A stretch of 64,000 bases of DNA, taken from assembly GCA_938050045.1 (NCBI GenBank), contig CALLJS010000002.1, positions 17,133 to 81,132 of the forward strand, read 5' to 3'. Position 1 is the stretch's first letter, and the number at the start of each line of letters is the position of its first letter. Position numbers and translations under genes: made by a program. Origin of the DNA: an uncultured Sphingomonadaceae bacterium (GTDB lineage: Bacteria > Pseudomonadota > Alphaproteobacteria > Sphingomonadales > Sphingomonadaceae). Positions 41,921 to 50,531 of the stretch are shown here, piece by piece. The notes beneath the pieces were generated by a model. That model ran no database searches and was not told the origin of the DNA. It was given only the letters and a program-made list of their open reading frames with translations.

Positions 41921-43743
41921 TGGAATGGATGATTGATACATTTTGGGCAGCCAGCGCACTAATCTTGTTAATATTGATAATACGCCGTCCTGTGGCGGCA
42001 TATTTTGGCCCTATCATCGCTTATTATTTATGGATAATTCCCGCCGCAAGAGTGTTCATGCCTTCGCTCACAAAGACAGAAAATAATATCGCATCTGATG
42101 CGGTTCATAATATTACCGCATCTCATCAAAGCGGTAATCTGGTAAATTCTACATCCGCAATATCGTTGGATAATGCGAATGATATAGCATCAATAAGCAA
42201 TATAAGCGCGTTTAGCATCGACACCTTGATGGTAAGTTTTTTGATTTGGGGCAGCGTTGCTATGGTCATTTTTATTGTTCACATGGGCCGTTATCTATCA
42301 TTTCGCGATGAATTACGCGACAATTCTGATGAAATTGGGTGTCAGGAAGGCGTTACATTGATCCAAAGCGATAGGGTAAATGGCCCATTTGCTTTTGGAA
42401 TATTCAAAAAATATATCGCCGTACCGATGGATTTTAATAAAATTTTTGCTCCCGAAATGCGCGAAATGGCTATTGCGCATGAAATGACCCATCATCGCAA
42501 TTATGATTTAATTATAAATTTGGGCGCCTTTATATTTTTATGTTTAACATGGTTCAGCCCCTTATCATGGTATGCATGGGGCAAATTTCGCACCGACCAA
42601 GAATCCGCTTGCGATGCGCGCGTCTTAAAAGGCGCCGATCAAGAAACCAAACATATTTATGGCAAAGCAATAGCGCGCGGTGCTTGCAAAGAAGCTTCGA
42701 CATTTTTGGCCGCTATGAGCAGCCCCAAAACAATCTTAACACGCCTAAGGAGATTAAAAATGCCCCCAATCAGCAAATCGCGTTCTTTCTTTGGCAGATT
42801 ATCTATATTGACCGTTACTGCTATTGCATTGCCGCTTACTGCGACTACTATTAGCGTGGCGAATGAAATAAACATGGATGGTAAAAAAGACCAGCATTCT
42901 ATGTTGGAGTCTAATGTCAGTAATCTCATCAAGCAAGATGCAATCGAGAAACAGGAAGCTGAACTAGAAAATTCTGTCAAAGAACCGCCCTCTGAAATAT
43001 TAGAGACTGATAAAGACACAGAAGAAAATACGATAGAAAAGCTGGATTATCATATAAATGATGATGGCGAAAAAGAATATTACACCAACCACTATAAACA
43101 TGAATTAAAGTTTGAGCACAGCGATATAAAATTCGCTATCAACAGCGATGATAAACTTAGTCAAGAAAAAATCGATACTATCATATCGGACGCAAAAATT
43201 GCGATAGACAAATTATTACCAGAGGTTTCTGAAGATAGAAGAAAGCATAAGCAAGTCCATATTTACCTGCACAGCAGCCATGCAAATCATGATTCTAGTG
43301 TAAAATATTGGGTGGGCAATCGCTATTTGGACATTGAGAATGGAAAGAGCAAAAAAGGAACGATTATTATAGCTCCTTTAAATGATGAAGTTAATACTAC
43401 TCATATTCTTTTTGAAGAGGATATTATCGATAAAAATGGTGAAATTAAGCGCTTGCCATTCACCAATAAGGATTATGAGTATTTAGGTGATTGTAACAGC
43501 CATTACGCCCCAGAAAAATGCGAGCGCAAGAATGAACAATTAATAGAGATTTATAAAAAAGAAGGATTGGTTCTTACATTCTTTTCAATACAAGCAAAAA
43601 TAGACCTTCTAGAATATGATAAAGAAATATCAGCAGAAAAGAAAAACAAGGTTAGAGAGAGGTTAGAAGAGCAGCGCGAAATTTTGCGTGATTTAATTAA
43701 CGCAGAGAAAAAAACACCTGATCTTGACCCGCTTAAAAGCTAA
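41917..43743 (+). CDS. M56 (BlaR1-type) membrane metallopeptidase with an unusual sensor tail
   Basis: A membrane signal-transducing peptidase that should inactivate the partner repressor. Helices lie at about 10-22, 33-48, 105-122 and 203-220, and a further one near 297-315. The zinc motif HEMTH is at 188-192, with the third ligand in DQESACDA (about 227-234). The periplasmic C-terminus (316-608) is charged and coiled-coil rich, and has no penicillin-binding SxxK domain, unlike BlaR1. I do not recognise this sensor part. The gene is AT-rich. Confidence 0.88.
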   Translation: MMEWMIDTFWAASALILLILIIRRPVAAYFGPIIAYYLWIIPAARVFMPSLTKTENNIASDAVHNITASHQSGNLVNSTSAISLDNANDIASISNISAFSIDTLMVSFLIWGSVAMVIFIVHMGRYLSFRDELRDNSDEIGCQEGVTLIQSDRVNGPFAFGIFKKYIAVPMDFNKIFAPEMREMAIAHEMTHHRNYDLIINLGAFIFLCLTWFSPLSWYAWGKFRTDQESACDARVLKGADQETKHIYGKAIARGACKEASTFLAAMSSPKTILTRLRRLKMPPISKSRSFFGRLSILTVTAIALPLTATTISVANEINMDGKKDQHSMLESNVSNLIKQDAIEKQEAELENSVKEPPSEILETDKDTEENTIEKLDYHINDDGEKEYYTNHYKHELKFEHSDIKFAINSDDKLSQEKIDTIISDAKIAIDKLLPEVSEDRRKHKQVHIYLHSSHANHDSSVKYWVGNRYLDIENGKSKKGTIIIAPLNDEVNTTHILFEEDIIDKNGEIKRLPFTNKDYEYLGDCNSHYAPEKCERKNEQLIEIYKKEGLVLTFFSIQAKIDLLEYDKEISAEKKNKVRERLEEQREILRDLINAEKKTPDLDPLKS

Positions 43744-43838
43744 TTTTATGAGCAACGCTTAAATTCCAAATTGAACCCGCCATAATGCAAAGTTTCTTTA
43801 CCCTTTTTCTTTGCGGCAGCTTCGTCCATAAGGGCGAC

Positions 43839-44771
43839 ATGACAGATCAATGGCCCGATACGATTAGCGCTGGCGAGTGCGCGCAACATGAACCATTAGT
43901 GCGCCGCGTGCTGGCCCCCAATCCATCGCCTTATACTTATACAGGCACCCAAACTTGGTTGGTTGGCAATAAAAATGAAATCGCCGTCATAGACCCAGGC
44001 CCCAATGGCAGCGGCATGAGCATTGGTGACCCTGCACTTAGCCAAAAAACCCATAAAGATGCGCACGGCGAGGGCCATGTCGATGCGATATTGGCCGCCA
44101 TAGGAGATGCCAGAATTACAGCGATTATCTGTACCCATACCCACCGCGATCATAGCCCCGCCGCTATCCCGCTCAAAGCCGCGACGGGCGCACCTATCAT
44201 TGGATGCGCGCCGCTGATGCTATCCGACAATGGGCCGCGCAGCGACAGCGCCTTTGATCCCGATTATACGCCCGACACAATCTTATCCGATGGCGATACA
44301 ATATCGGGTGATGGCTGGACGCTAGAGGCTATTGCGACGCCAGGGCATACCAGCAATCATATTTGCTATGCTTTGCAAGAAAGCGGTGCTGTTTTCACGG
44401 GCGATCATGTCATGAAATGGTCAACATCGGTGGTGTCCCCGCCCGATGGTAATATGAGCGATTATATGCACAGCCTGCAAAAACTCTATGAACGCGATGA
44501 TAAAATCTATTATCCAGCGCACGGCCCCGCCGTTACAAAGCCCCGTCAATTGGTGCGCGGTATGATCGGGCATAGAAAATCACGCGAGCGGCAGATACTT
44601 AAAATCTTAGAGGCTGCCCCATCCGATATTCCCGCTATGGTCGCGCAAATGTATAAAGGGCTTGATCCCCGCCTAAAGGGCGCAGCAGGGCGATCTGTAT
44701 TGGCGCATTTGGTGGATTTAGAAACACAAAAGCGCGTAAGCGAGGCGAATGAGATATGGTCGCTTGCATAG
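43839..44771 (+). CDS. MBL-fold metallo-hydrolase (LACTB2-like)
   Basis: A metallo-beta-lactamase-fold hydrolase. The metal motif is ICTHTHRDHSPAA, with later ligands in ATPGHTSNHICY and FTGDHVMKW and the last His in YPAHGPAVTKP. The C-terminal helical domain (RERQILKILEAAPSDIPAMVAQMY) matches the LACTB2-like branch, which includes RNA or thioester hydrolases rather than antibiotic lactamases. I chose ATG 43839, preceded by AAGGGCG. The frame opens earlier at 43785. Confidence 0.88.
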   Translation: MTDQWPDTISAGECAQHEPLVRRVLAPNPSPYTYTGTQTWLVGNKNEIAVIDPGPNGSGMSIGDPALSQKTHKDAHGEGHVDAILAAIGDARITAIICTHTHRDHSPAAIPLKAATGAPIIGCAPLMLSDNGPRSDSAFDPDYTPDTILSDGDTISGDGWTLEAIATPGHTSNHICYALQESGAVFTGDHVMKWSTSVVSPPDGNMSDYMHSLQKLYERDDKIYYPAHGPAVTKPRQLVRGMIGHRKSRERQILKILEAAPSDIPAMVAQMYKGLDPRLKGAAGRSVLAHLVDLETQKRVSEANEIWSLA

Positions 44772-44847
44772 AATTTGCGCCCCGAGCATTGCAAAGCGCG
44801 GGTTGTATCTGCCATAAGCAGATAATATTTCAAAGGACGATATAATA

Positions 44848-45864
44848 ATGAACGCACCCGCTAGCCCTCACAATGCCCTCCCAATTGGCCAAGAGTTAAT
44901 CGACGAAATCAAACGCCTCAAGCAAGAACGCAATGCTGTGATATTGGGTCATTATTACCAAACACCCGATATTCAAGATCTGTCTGATTTTGTCGGTGAT
45001 TCGCTCGAATTATCGCGCAAAGCTGCTGACACCGATGCCGATGTCATAGCCTTTTGCGGGGTGCGTTTCATGGCCGAAACCGCGAAAATATTATCACCGC
45101 AAAAAACCGTCATTTTGCCCGATATGAAGGCGGGTTGCAGCCTAGAAGATAGCTGCCCACCCGATAAATTTAAGGCCTTTCGCGCAAAACACCCCGATCA
45201 TATCGCGTTGACATATATTAATTGTAGCGCCGAGGTGAAGGCCTTGTCTGACATTATTGTCACCTCATCCAGCGCGGAAACTATCATCGCGCAAATCCCG
45301 CCCGAACAGAAAATCATCTTTGGCCCTGATCGTCATTTGGGTGGATATATGAGCCGCAAATTTGGTCGCGAAATGCTGCTATGGCCGGGCGTGTGCATCG
45401 TGCATGAAGCCTTTAGCGAAACCGAGCTGCTCAAGCTCAAAGCGCAAAACCCCGATGCGCCCATTGCGGCGCATCCCGAATGTCCGCCGCATATTATCGA
45501 TCATGCCAATATGGTGGGCAGCACCAGCGCGATATTGAAATTTGCCAAGGAAAGTCCTGCGCAAACCCTGATTATCGCCACCGAACCGCATATCATTCAT
45601 CAGATGGAAAAGGCCGTTCCCGAAAAGATATTCATCGGCGCGCCGGGCGCAGATGGTAATTGTGCGTGCAATATCTGCCCCTATATGGCGCTCAATACGC
45701 TAGAGAAATTATATGTTTCTTTGCGCGATTTATCACCGCAAATTGAAATGGACGAAGATGTGCGCCTTGCGGCCAAAGTCGCGCTTGATCGCATGCTCGA
45801 TATGAGCGCGGGCAATAGCGGCGGCACTGACCTTGGCTCCAAAGATTTGGCGCATGGCGGCTAA
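44848..45864 (+). CDS. nadA: Quinolinate synthase
   Basis: It condenses iminoaspartate with dihydroxyacetone phosphate to quinolinate, the NAD precursor. The three [4Fe-4S] cysteine regions are clear ([12 protein letters not shown]; a middle set in [12 protein letters not shown]; and [15 protein letters not shown]), with [12 protein letters not shown] near residue 97 also conserved. The length of 338 is normal. nadC is 1.15 kb downstream, separated by a foreign-looking gene pair and a terminator-like hairpin. nadB is not seen. Confidence 0.96.
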   Translation: MNAPASPHNALPIGQELIDEIKRLKQERNAVILGHYYQTPDIQDLSDFVGDSLELSRKAADTDADVIAFCGVRFMAETAKILSPQKTVILPDMKAGCSLEDSCPPDKFKAFRAKHPDHIALTYINCSAEVKALSDIIVTSSSAETIIAQIPPEQKIIFGPDRHLGGYMSRKFGREMLLWPGVCIVHEAFSETELLKLKAQNPDAPIAAHPECPPHIIDHANMVGSTSAILKFAKESPAQTLIIATEPHIIHQMEKAVPEKIFIGAPGADGNCACNICPYMALNTLEKLYVSLRDLSPQIEMDEDVRLAAKVALDRMLDMSAGNSGGTDLGSKDLAHGG

Positions 45865-45890
45865 CCCCCAAAATTGGGTTGCTTTACATT

Positions 45891-45913
45891 ACCCCCCTCT
45901 TTAGGGTGGTTTT
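45891..45913 (+). terminator. Probable terminator after nadA
   Basis: The stem acccccct (one C-T mismatch) pairs with agggtggt across a four-base loop and is followed by a T run. It lies 27 bases after nadA and would cut transcription before satD and nadC, so these need their own promoter or read-through. A smaller hairpin aaccc...gggtt precedes it. Confidence 0.5.
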
Positions 45914-45941
45914 AGATGAGTGATAAAAGTAGGATAAAGAA

Positions 45942-46598
45942 TTGAAAGTTTCTGATCAAATCGCAGCGGTACTTATGGGAGATATAATCTCAAGCGAAGC
46001 GTCAAACGATAAAATGGCGATTCATCTACAATTTAATCAGGTTGTTGATATTCATAATGAAAAATATCAAGAACAGCTATTGTCACCTCTAACTATAACA
46101 TTAGGTGATGAGTTCCAAGGAATCGTTAATACACTTGAGGCCGCTGCAAAAATCGCAAGAGACATCAGACTAGAACTTCTTAAGTTTAATTTAGATTGTA
46201 GATTTTCGATAGGCATAGTTAAGCTTAGAACTGAAATAAATCCCTTAAAAGCTTGGAATATGATGGGTGAAGGGTTAGCAGAAAATCGAAGTATTTTGAA
46301 CAAGAAGCATGACCTAACTTATTATCATTTTTCAATAATCTCTGACAAGATTATGCAATTAAACTTAGATGCTATTGGAGTAGCCATTACAGCAATAGAG
46401 CGACGCTGGACAATCAAGCAGAGGTCATACATTACAGACTTATTGAATGGAAAAACAACACAACAAATCGCCAAATTTAATAGTATTAGAGAAAATAATG
46501 TATATAAAGTTCGAGATGCTGGCGAATTCAAACAATACATATTTTACTGGAGAGCCATATTTAACTCGCTTAATTATATAGATCAAAATTGGAAATAA
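45942..46598 (+). CDS. SatD family protein
   Basis: A 218-residue protein matching the SatD family: AAVLMGDIISSEAS at the start, LTITLGDEFQGIVNTLEAA in the middle, RFSIGIVKLRTEI, and a C-terminal HTH-like part (NGKTTQQIAKFNSIRENNVYKVRD). SatD is named from a streptococcal acid-tolerance locus; the molecular function is unknown. It begins with TTG at 45942, preceded by AGGA. The gene is markedly AT-rich, sits between nadA and nadC, and is followed one base later by a membrane gene. Confidence 0.78.
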   Translation: MKVSDQIAAVLMGDIISSEASNDKMAIHLQFNQVVDIHNEKYQEQLLSPLTITLGDEFQGIVNTLEAAAKIARDIRLELLKFNLDCRFSIGIVKLRTEINPLKAWNMMGEGLAENRSILNKKHDLTYYHFSIISDKIMQLNLDAIGVAITAIERRWTIKQRSYITDLLNGKTTQQIAKFNSIRENNVYKVRDAGEFKQYIFYWRAIFNSLNYIDQNWK

Positions 46599-46599
46599 A

Positions 46600-47013
46600 A
46601 TGTCATGTTACGGAATTTATGTCTCAATATATCTAAGCTCAGTAATACTTTCTCTGACTATCATTGGTAATTATGCATGTAGAAGGCTATTCTCTATAAT
46701 TCAACTCTCAGAGGATAAAGCGGAAAATGATGATCAAAAACTTGGTAGATATATAGGTGGCTTAGAGAGATTGATTATTGGTATAGGTTTAATGGTTCAA
46801 AGTTGGGAAGTCTTGGTCGCTATTATCGCACTAAAGACAATAGCCAGATTTAAAGAGTTAGATAAGAAAATTAATGCAGAATATTTTTTGATTGGTTCTA
46901 TGTTTAGTATCCTTTGGGCGTTATTAACAACCATAATAGGGATATGGTTCGATATGTTTTTTGCTTTAGGTATAGGTGAATTTTTACAAAGTAATATAAT
47001 AAAATCAAAATAA
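46600..47013 (+). CDS. Small membrane protein, DUF3307-like, paired with SatD
   Basis: A 137-residue protein with four hydrophobic segments. The core GGLERLIIGIGLMVQSWE with ALKTIARFKELDKK and YFLIGSMFSILWAL resembles the C-terminal half of DUF3307 proteins, which often accompany SatD. The stop TAA overlaps the nadC start as TAATG, so nadC is translationally coupled to it. It is as AT-rich as satD and probably arrived with it. Confidence 0.65.
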   Translation: MSCYGIYVSIYLSSVILSLTIIGNYACRRLFSIIQLSEDKAENDDQKLGRYIGGLERLIIGIGLMVQSWEVLVAIIALKTIARFKELDKKINAEYFLIGSMFSILWALLTTIIGIWFDMFFALGIGEFLQSNIIKSK

Positions 47014-47900
47014 TGACATTTCACATCGATAAATTTGATTTAGAAGCCTTTGTGCGCGCTACCCTATCCGAAGATATGGATGGGCCATTAGAGGGCGACC
47101 CGCAAAAGCAAAACGGCGCGCCTTTGGGCCGCGATGTCACCTCGCACAGCATTATCCCCGCCGATGCCATTTTCAGCGGCGTGATGGACAGCCGCAATGA
47201 TGCGGTGATGTGCGGGCTTCCCATTGCACAGGCTTTTTTCGAAATTCTTGACCCCGATGCGCGCATTGACATCCTTGTCGATGAAGGTAAGCACGTGTTT
47301 GCGGGCAGCGACATCATGCGTATAAAGGGCAATGCTCGTGCGTTGCTGACGGCGGAACGGGCCGCGCTCAATACGGTGCAGCATCTGTCGGGTATCGCCA
47401 CCATGACCGCGCACTATGTTGCCAAGATAAAAGGGACAGGTGCGACATTACTCGACACGCGCAAAACCATTCCGGGGCTTCGGGCGATAGAAAAATATGC
47501 GGTGCGCATGGGCGGCGGTGCGAACCACCGCATGGGCCTTTATGATGCGGCGATGATAAAGGATAATCATATTGCTGTGGCTGGCAGTATCGGTGAAGCG
47601 GTGCGCCGCGCGGTGCGTGCGGGCATTAAAAATATCATTGTCGAGGTTGATAGGCTCGATCAGATTGAGGCTGCAATCTTCGCTGGTGCTACGCATATAT
47701 TGCTGGATAATATGGGGGTTGACGCATTGCGCGAAGCTGTTGCCCTCATTGCAGGGCGCGCCAAATCCGAAGCATCGGGTGGGATAAATCTTGATACCAT
47801 CCATGCCAAAGCCAACACTGGCGTTGATTATGTCTCCGTTGGCCGCCTCACGCAAAGCGCCCCAGCCGCCGATATAGGACTTGATTTTGACCAGATATAA
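47013..47900 (+). CDS. nadC: Nicotinate-nucleotide pyrophosphorylase (carboxylating)
   Basis: It converts quinolinate and PRPP to nicotinate mononucleotide with loss of CO2. Conserved parts include NALMTAERAALN-like ARALLTAERAALNTVQHLSGIAT, LLDTRKTIPGLRAIEKYAVRMGG, NHRMGLYDAAMIKDNHI and DYVSVGRLTQSAPAADIGLDF. The length of 295 is normal. A short insertion (DPQKQNGAPLGRDV) lies near residue 28. It overlaps the preceding membrane gene by one base and the RNase T2 gene by 20 bases. Confidence 0.96.
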   Translation: MTFHIDKFDLEAFVRATLSEDMDGPLEGDPQKQNGAPLGRDVTSHSIIPADAIFSGVMDSRNDAVMCGLPIAQAFFEILDPDARIDILVDEGKHVFAGSDIMRIKGNARALLTAERAALNTVQHLSGIATMTAHYVAKIKGTGATLLDTRKTIPGLRAIEKYAVRMGGGANHRMGLYDAAMIKDNHIAVAGSIGEAVRRAVRAGIKNIIVEVDRLDQIEAAIFAGATHILLDNMGVDALREAVALIAGRAKSEASGGINLDTIHAKANTGVDYVSVGRLTQSAPAADIGLDFDQI

Positions 47901-48624
47901 TTGCTTTTGCGCCCTATTATTATCGGCATTGCTCATCTCCCCCGCAAAGGCCCAAAGCTGGCAATGCAATGTGCCGCAAAACATATCACTAGCGCGTCCA
48001 AAAATAGAGCAACCACCCAATGCTAATGCTATTCGCAAAACAGCGATTAATGGCTATATTATGGCGCTGAGCTGGAGTCGTGAATTTTGTAAATCGCGCG
48101 GAGCGCGCGCTCAAAATATGCTGCAATGCAATAGCAAAATTGGCGATTTTGGTTTCATATTACACGGATTATGGCCAGAGAGCAAAGGCCCGAATTATCC
48201 AAGATGGTGCCGAAAAGCGGCGGTGCTGCCGCGCGCGCTCATTCGCAAAAATATCTGTATGACGCCATCGGTTCAGCTTTTGCAGCACGAATGGGCCAAG
48301 CATGGTACGTGCATGACGCGCCGCCCCGATACCTATTTTGATATTGCACGGCTCATGTTCAATGCTATTATTTTTCCTGATATGGATCGGCTATCGCGCC
48401 AATATAAGCGCGGCGAGGCTATTACTGCAGCGGGATTGCGGCGAGCCTTTGCCAATGAAAATGATGACCTGCCCGCATCAGCCCTCAAAGTGAAGGCCAA
48501 CTCACGCGGTTGGTTACAAGAGGTATATCTTTGTTTGGGCAAAGATTTTATGCCGCGCCGATGCCCTAATTTTGTGCGCGGTGAGCGCGATACAAATGTC
48601 ATTAAAATCTGGCGAGGCAGTTAG
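47881..48624 (+). CDS. Ribonuclease T2 family endonuclease (periplasmic)
   Basis: An endoribonuclease forming 2',3'-cyclic ends. The signal peptide is residues 1-24 (CALLLSALLISPAKA-Q). The conserved active-site segments are GFILHGLWPE (catalytic His about 95) and QHEWAKHGTC (catalytic His and Glu, about 136-144). Cysteines C84, C110, C126, C144 and others fit disulfides. The start lies inside nadC (20-base overlap). It could scavenge RNA from outside for nucleotides. Confidence 0.9.
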   Translation: MILTRYNCFCALLLSALLISPAKAQSWQCNVPQNISLARPKIEQPPNANAIRKTAINGYIMALSWSREFCKSRGARAQNMLQCNSKIGDFGFILHGLWPESKGPNYPRWCRKAAVLPRALIRKNICMTPSVQLLQHEWAKHGTCMTRRPDTYFDIARLMFNAIIFPDMDRLSRQYKRGEAITAAGLRRAFANENDDLPASALKVKANSRGWLQEVYLCLGKDFMPRRCPNFVRGERDTNVIKIWRGS

Positions 48625-48633
48625 AGCTAATCC

Positions 48634-49065
48634 TCAACCTTCGATGATACGGGCCGAGGGATGATATTTATCCAGATGTTTACGAATAATCCGCAAGTTA
48701 CGGCTATTAGATCGCCAGATAAAGTCGAAAGCATCGCCAACCAAGGGAATCGCGCCCAGCACAGTATCAACGCCTACATTGACCGTCATTCGCGCTAGCT
48801 GAAATTTCGATAAGCCTAGATTGCGCGCTTCCCAGAGGATATACATGCCCATGGCTGCCGTCGCTATATCGCCAACAACAGGAATTAGGCCGATTACACT
48901 GTCCATGCCGATGGGAATTTTGGTGCCAGGAACGGTAAAACTGCGTTCCAATAATTTTTCCATCACCTCTACACGCGCACGCACCGATTGGGGATTATTG
49001 CGCATATCGATCATGCTTGTCATTTGCTGGTTTAGCGCGTCAATTTGATCTTGCGATAATGGCAT
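48634..49065 (-). CDS. DUF4112 family membrane protein
   Basis: A conserved small protein with two hydrophobic stretches. The family pattern is VPGTKIPIGMDSVIGLIPVVGDIATAAMGMYILWEA, then DTVLGAIPLVGDAFDFIWRSNSRNLRIIRKHL. DUF4112 function is unknown. I chose ATG 49065 (MPLSQDQIDAL), with AAAGGGG just upstream; the longer frame starting at 49173 would overlap the upstream lipoprotein gene. Confidence 0.85.
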   Translation of the reverse strand: MPLSQDQIDALNQQMTSMIDMRNNPQSVRARVEVMEKLLERSFTVPGTKIPIGMDSVIGLIPVVGDIATAAMGMYILWEARNLGLSKFQLARMTVNVGVDTVLGAIPLVGDAFDFIWRSNSRNLRIIRKHLDKYHPSARIIEG

Positions 49066-49082
49066 AAAACCCCTTTCAAAAG

Positions 49083-50531
49083 CTATATTGGTTCTTTGCC
49101 CAGCGATTGCAAGGGATGGAGGCCGCGCGGATTGGTCGAAAATCCTAATAATCTGGGCCGTGCGATCATCCATAAAGTGGGGTAAGCAATAGGGATGAAA
49201 TTGCGATTTTCTTGTATGCGCCTCTCCGCTGCTGCTAATAGATTTTTTCGCTCTTCTAAATTCCCAATTAAGCGAGCAGAGCTAACAATATCATCGGCCG
49301 CTTCATCGCATACCACTGTTTTCTTGCAGGATAATTGTGACAAATACCAAAGCGGGCTGGACAAAGGAGCAATGTGATCAATCAATCTCAAATCTGTATC
49401 ATCATTCATAGCAACACGTTTTGCGTTTATCGCTATTTTGGCTAAATCGCTCTCTAATCGCGCAAAAATTATATCTGCACCAGGGCCATTGGGCAGGGCA
49501 ATGCGTAAATCGCGTAAATCGCCAGAAGTGGCTCGCCAATTTGAAATCAATGTTTTTGCCAAATTAATCCGCGCATCAATCCGCAGGCCTGTCCATATAG
49601 GCCGTGCGACAGTTTTGCGGTTTTGCAACCCCTCTGGGACTATGGTTAAAACCTCTCGCCAATCGCTGCGAAAATCTATTAAAATACGCGGCCTATCAAT
49701 AGCCATTGCTATGGCATCGCGAATTTCAGACGATGCCAGATAATCGCTATCTTCGACAAATAAAAACCCAAACAGTCCTGGAACAGGATCATATGATAGC
49801 AATTCTTTATCAATACCAGAGGCTGCAAAATAAGGTAAATCTAAAAAACGGCCGCCTAGGATTAAATCGGTCTCACCAGCAATGTAACGCGCCAAAGCAT
49901 TGGGTGTCCTGCTATTGTGCAATGTCACCCAATTTTCACTCGTTTCAATCTGCCCATCTTCGTCATAGAGAACATCGCGCAAACGCATCAGATTTAATTG
50001 TTGTACTGCTTGCATCGGCCCGCTGCCAAAACCATCATTGACTAACCCGAGTTCAGGTTGCGCTAATAATTCGAGCAAATTGGGTCGCGGTGCGACAAGC
50101 CGTATCTCTATTATGCGGCCTGTCATAGCCACTACTTCTTCGATAGAATCCATCTCATCCAAAAATGTGGTGTTGCGCAGACTGCGTATTTTTCGGCGCA
50201 AGATTTTTGCAACCGTTTCTGCTGTAACGGCTTCGCCATTCTTCCACCACGTTTTTTCAATGCGGAAAATATAGCTGAGTCCATCATCGGTAACAATCCA
50301 ACGAGCAGCCAGAGCTGGAACAATATTACCCCGTTCGTCAAATTTTACTAAACCTTGCGCTGTTGCCGTTCGTAACTCGGCCGATGATAGAGTAAGCGGC
50401 AACCTGCCAACGTCAAATCCATCGACATTATCGCTCACCACATCGGCTCTTATTTTATCATTATCAATCGCATCACCGCATGCGGTGAATGCCAAAAAAA
50501 TCATAAGGCAGAATAGATAAGAGACTCTCAT
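49083..50531 (-). CDS. Peptide-type ABC solute-binding lipoprotein (SBP_5), copy 2
   Basis: A lipoprotein with the lipobox LAFTACGDA and an OppA/DppA-like periplasmic domain of 482 residues. TAQGLVKFDERGNIVPALAARWIVTDDGLSYIFRI is the typical SBP_5 beginning and IRDAIAMAIDRPRILIDF another family mark. ATGA overlap links it to the preceding copy. No permease or ATPase genes are near, so it may serve a transporter elsewhere or have another role. Confidence 0.82.
   Translation of the reverse strand: MRVSYLFCLMIFLAFTACGDAIDNDKIRADVVSDNVDGFDVGRLPLTLSSAELRTATAQGLVKFDERGNIVPALAARWIVTDDGLSYIFRIEKTWWKNGEAVTAETVAKILRRKIRSLRNTTFLDEMDSIEEVVAMTGRIIEIRLVAPRPNLLELLAQPELGLVNDGFGSGPMQAVQQLNLMRLRDVLYDEDGQIETSENWVTLHNSRTPNALARYIAGETDLILGGRFLDLPYFAASGIDKELLSYDPVPGLFGFLFVEDSDYLASSEIRDAIAMAIDRPRILIDFRSDWREVLTIVPEGLQNRKTVARPIWTGLRIDARINLAKTLISNWRATSGDLRDLRIALPNGPGADIIFARLESDLAKIAINAKRVAMNDDTDLRLIDHIAPLSSPLWYLSQLSCKKTVVCDEAADDIVSSARLIGNLEERKNLLAAAERRIQENRNFIPIAYPTLWMIARPRLLGFSTNPRGLHPLQSLGKEPI

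Noticed and set aside
41552..44771. Beta-lactam resistance locus (BlaI, BlaR1, metallo-beta-lactamase)
   Set aside because: The M56 protein lacks a penicillin-binding sensor and the MBL protein is of the LACTB2-like branch with a C-terminal helical domain, without a signal peptide.
47448..48038. 196-codon minus-strand frame over nadC/RNase T2
   Set aside because: Antisense to two well-supported genes.
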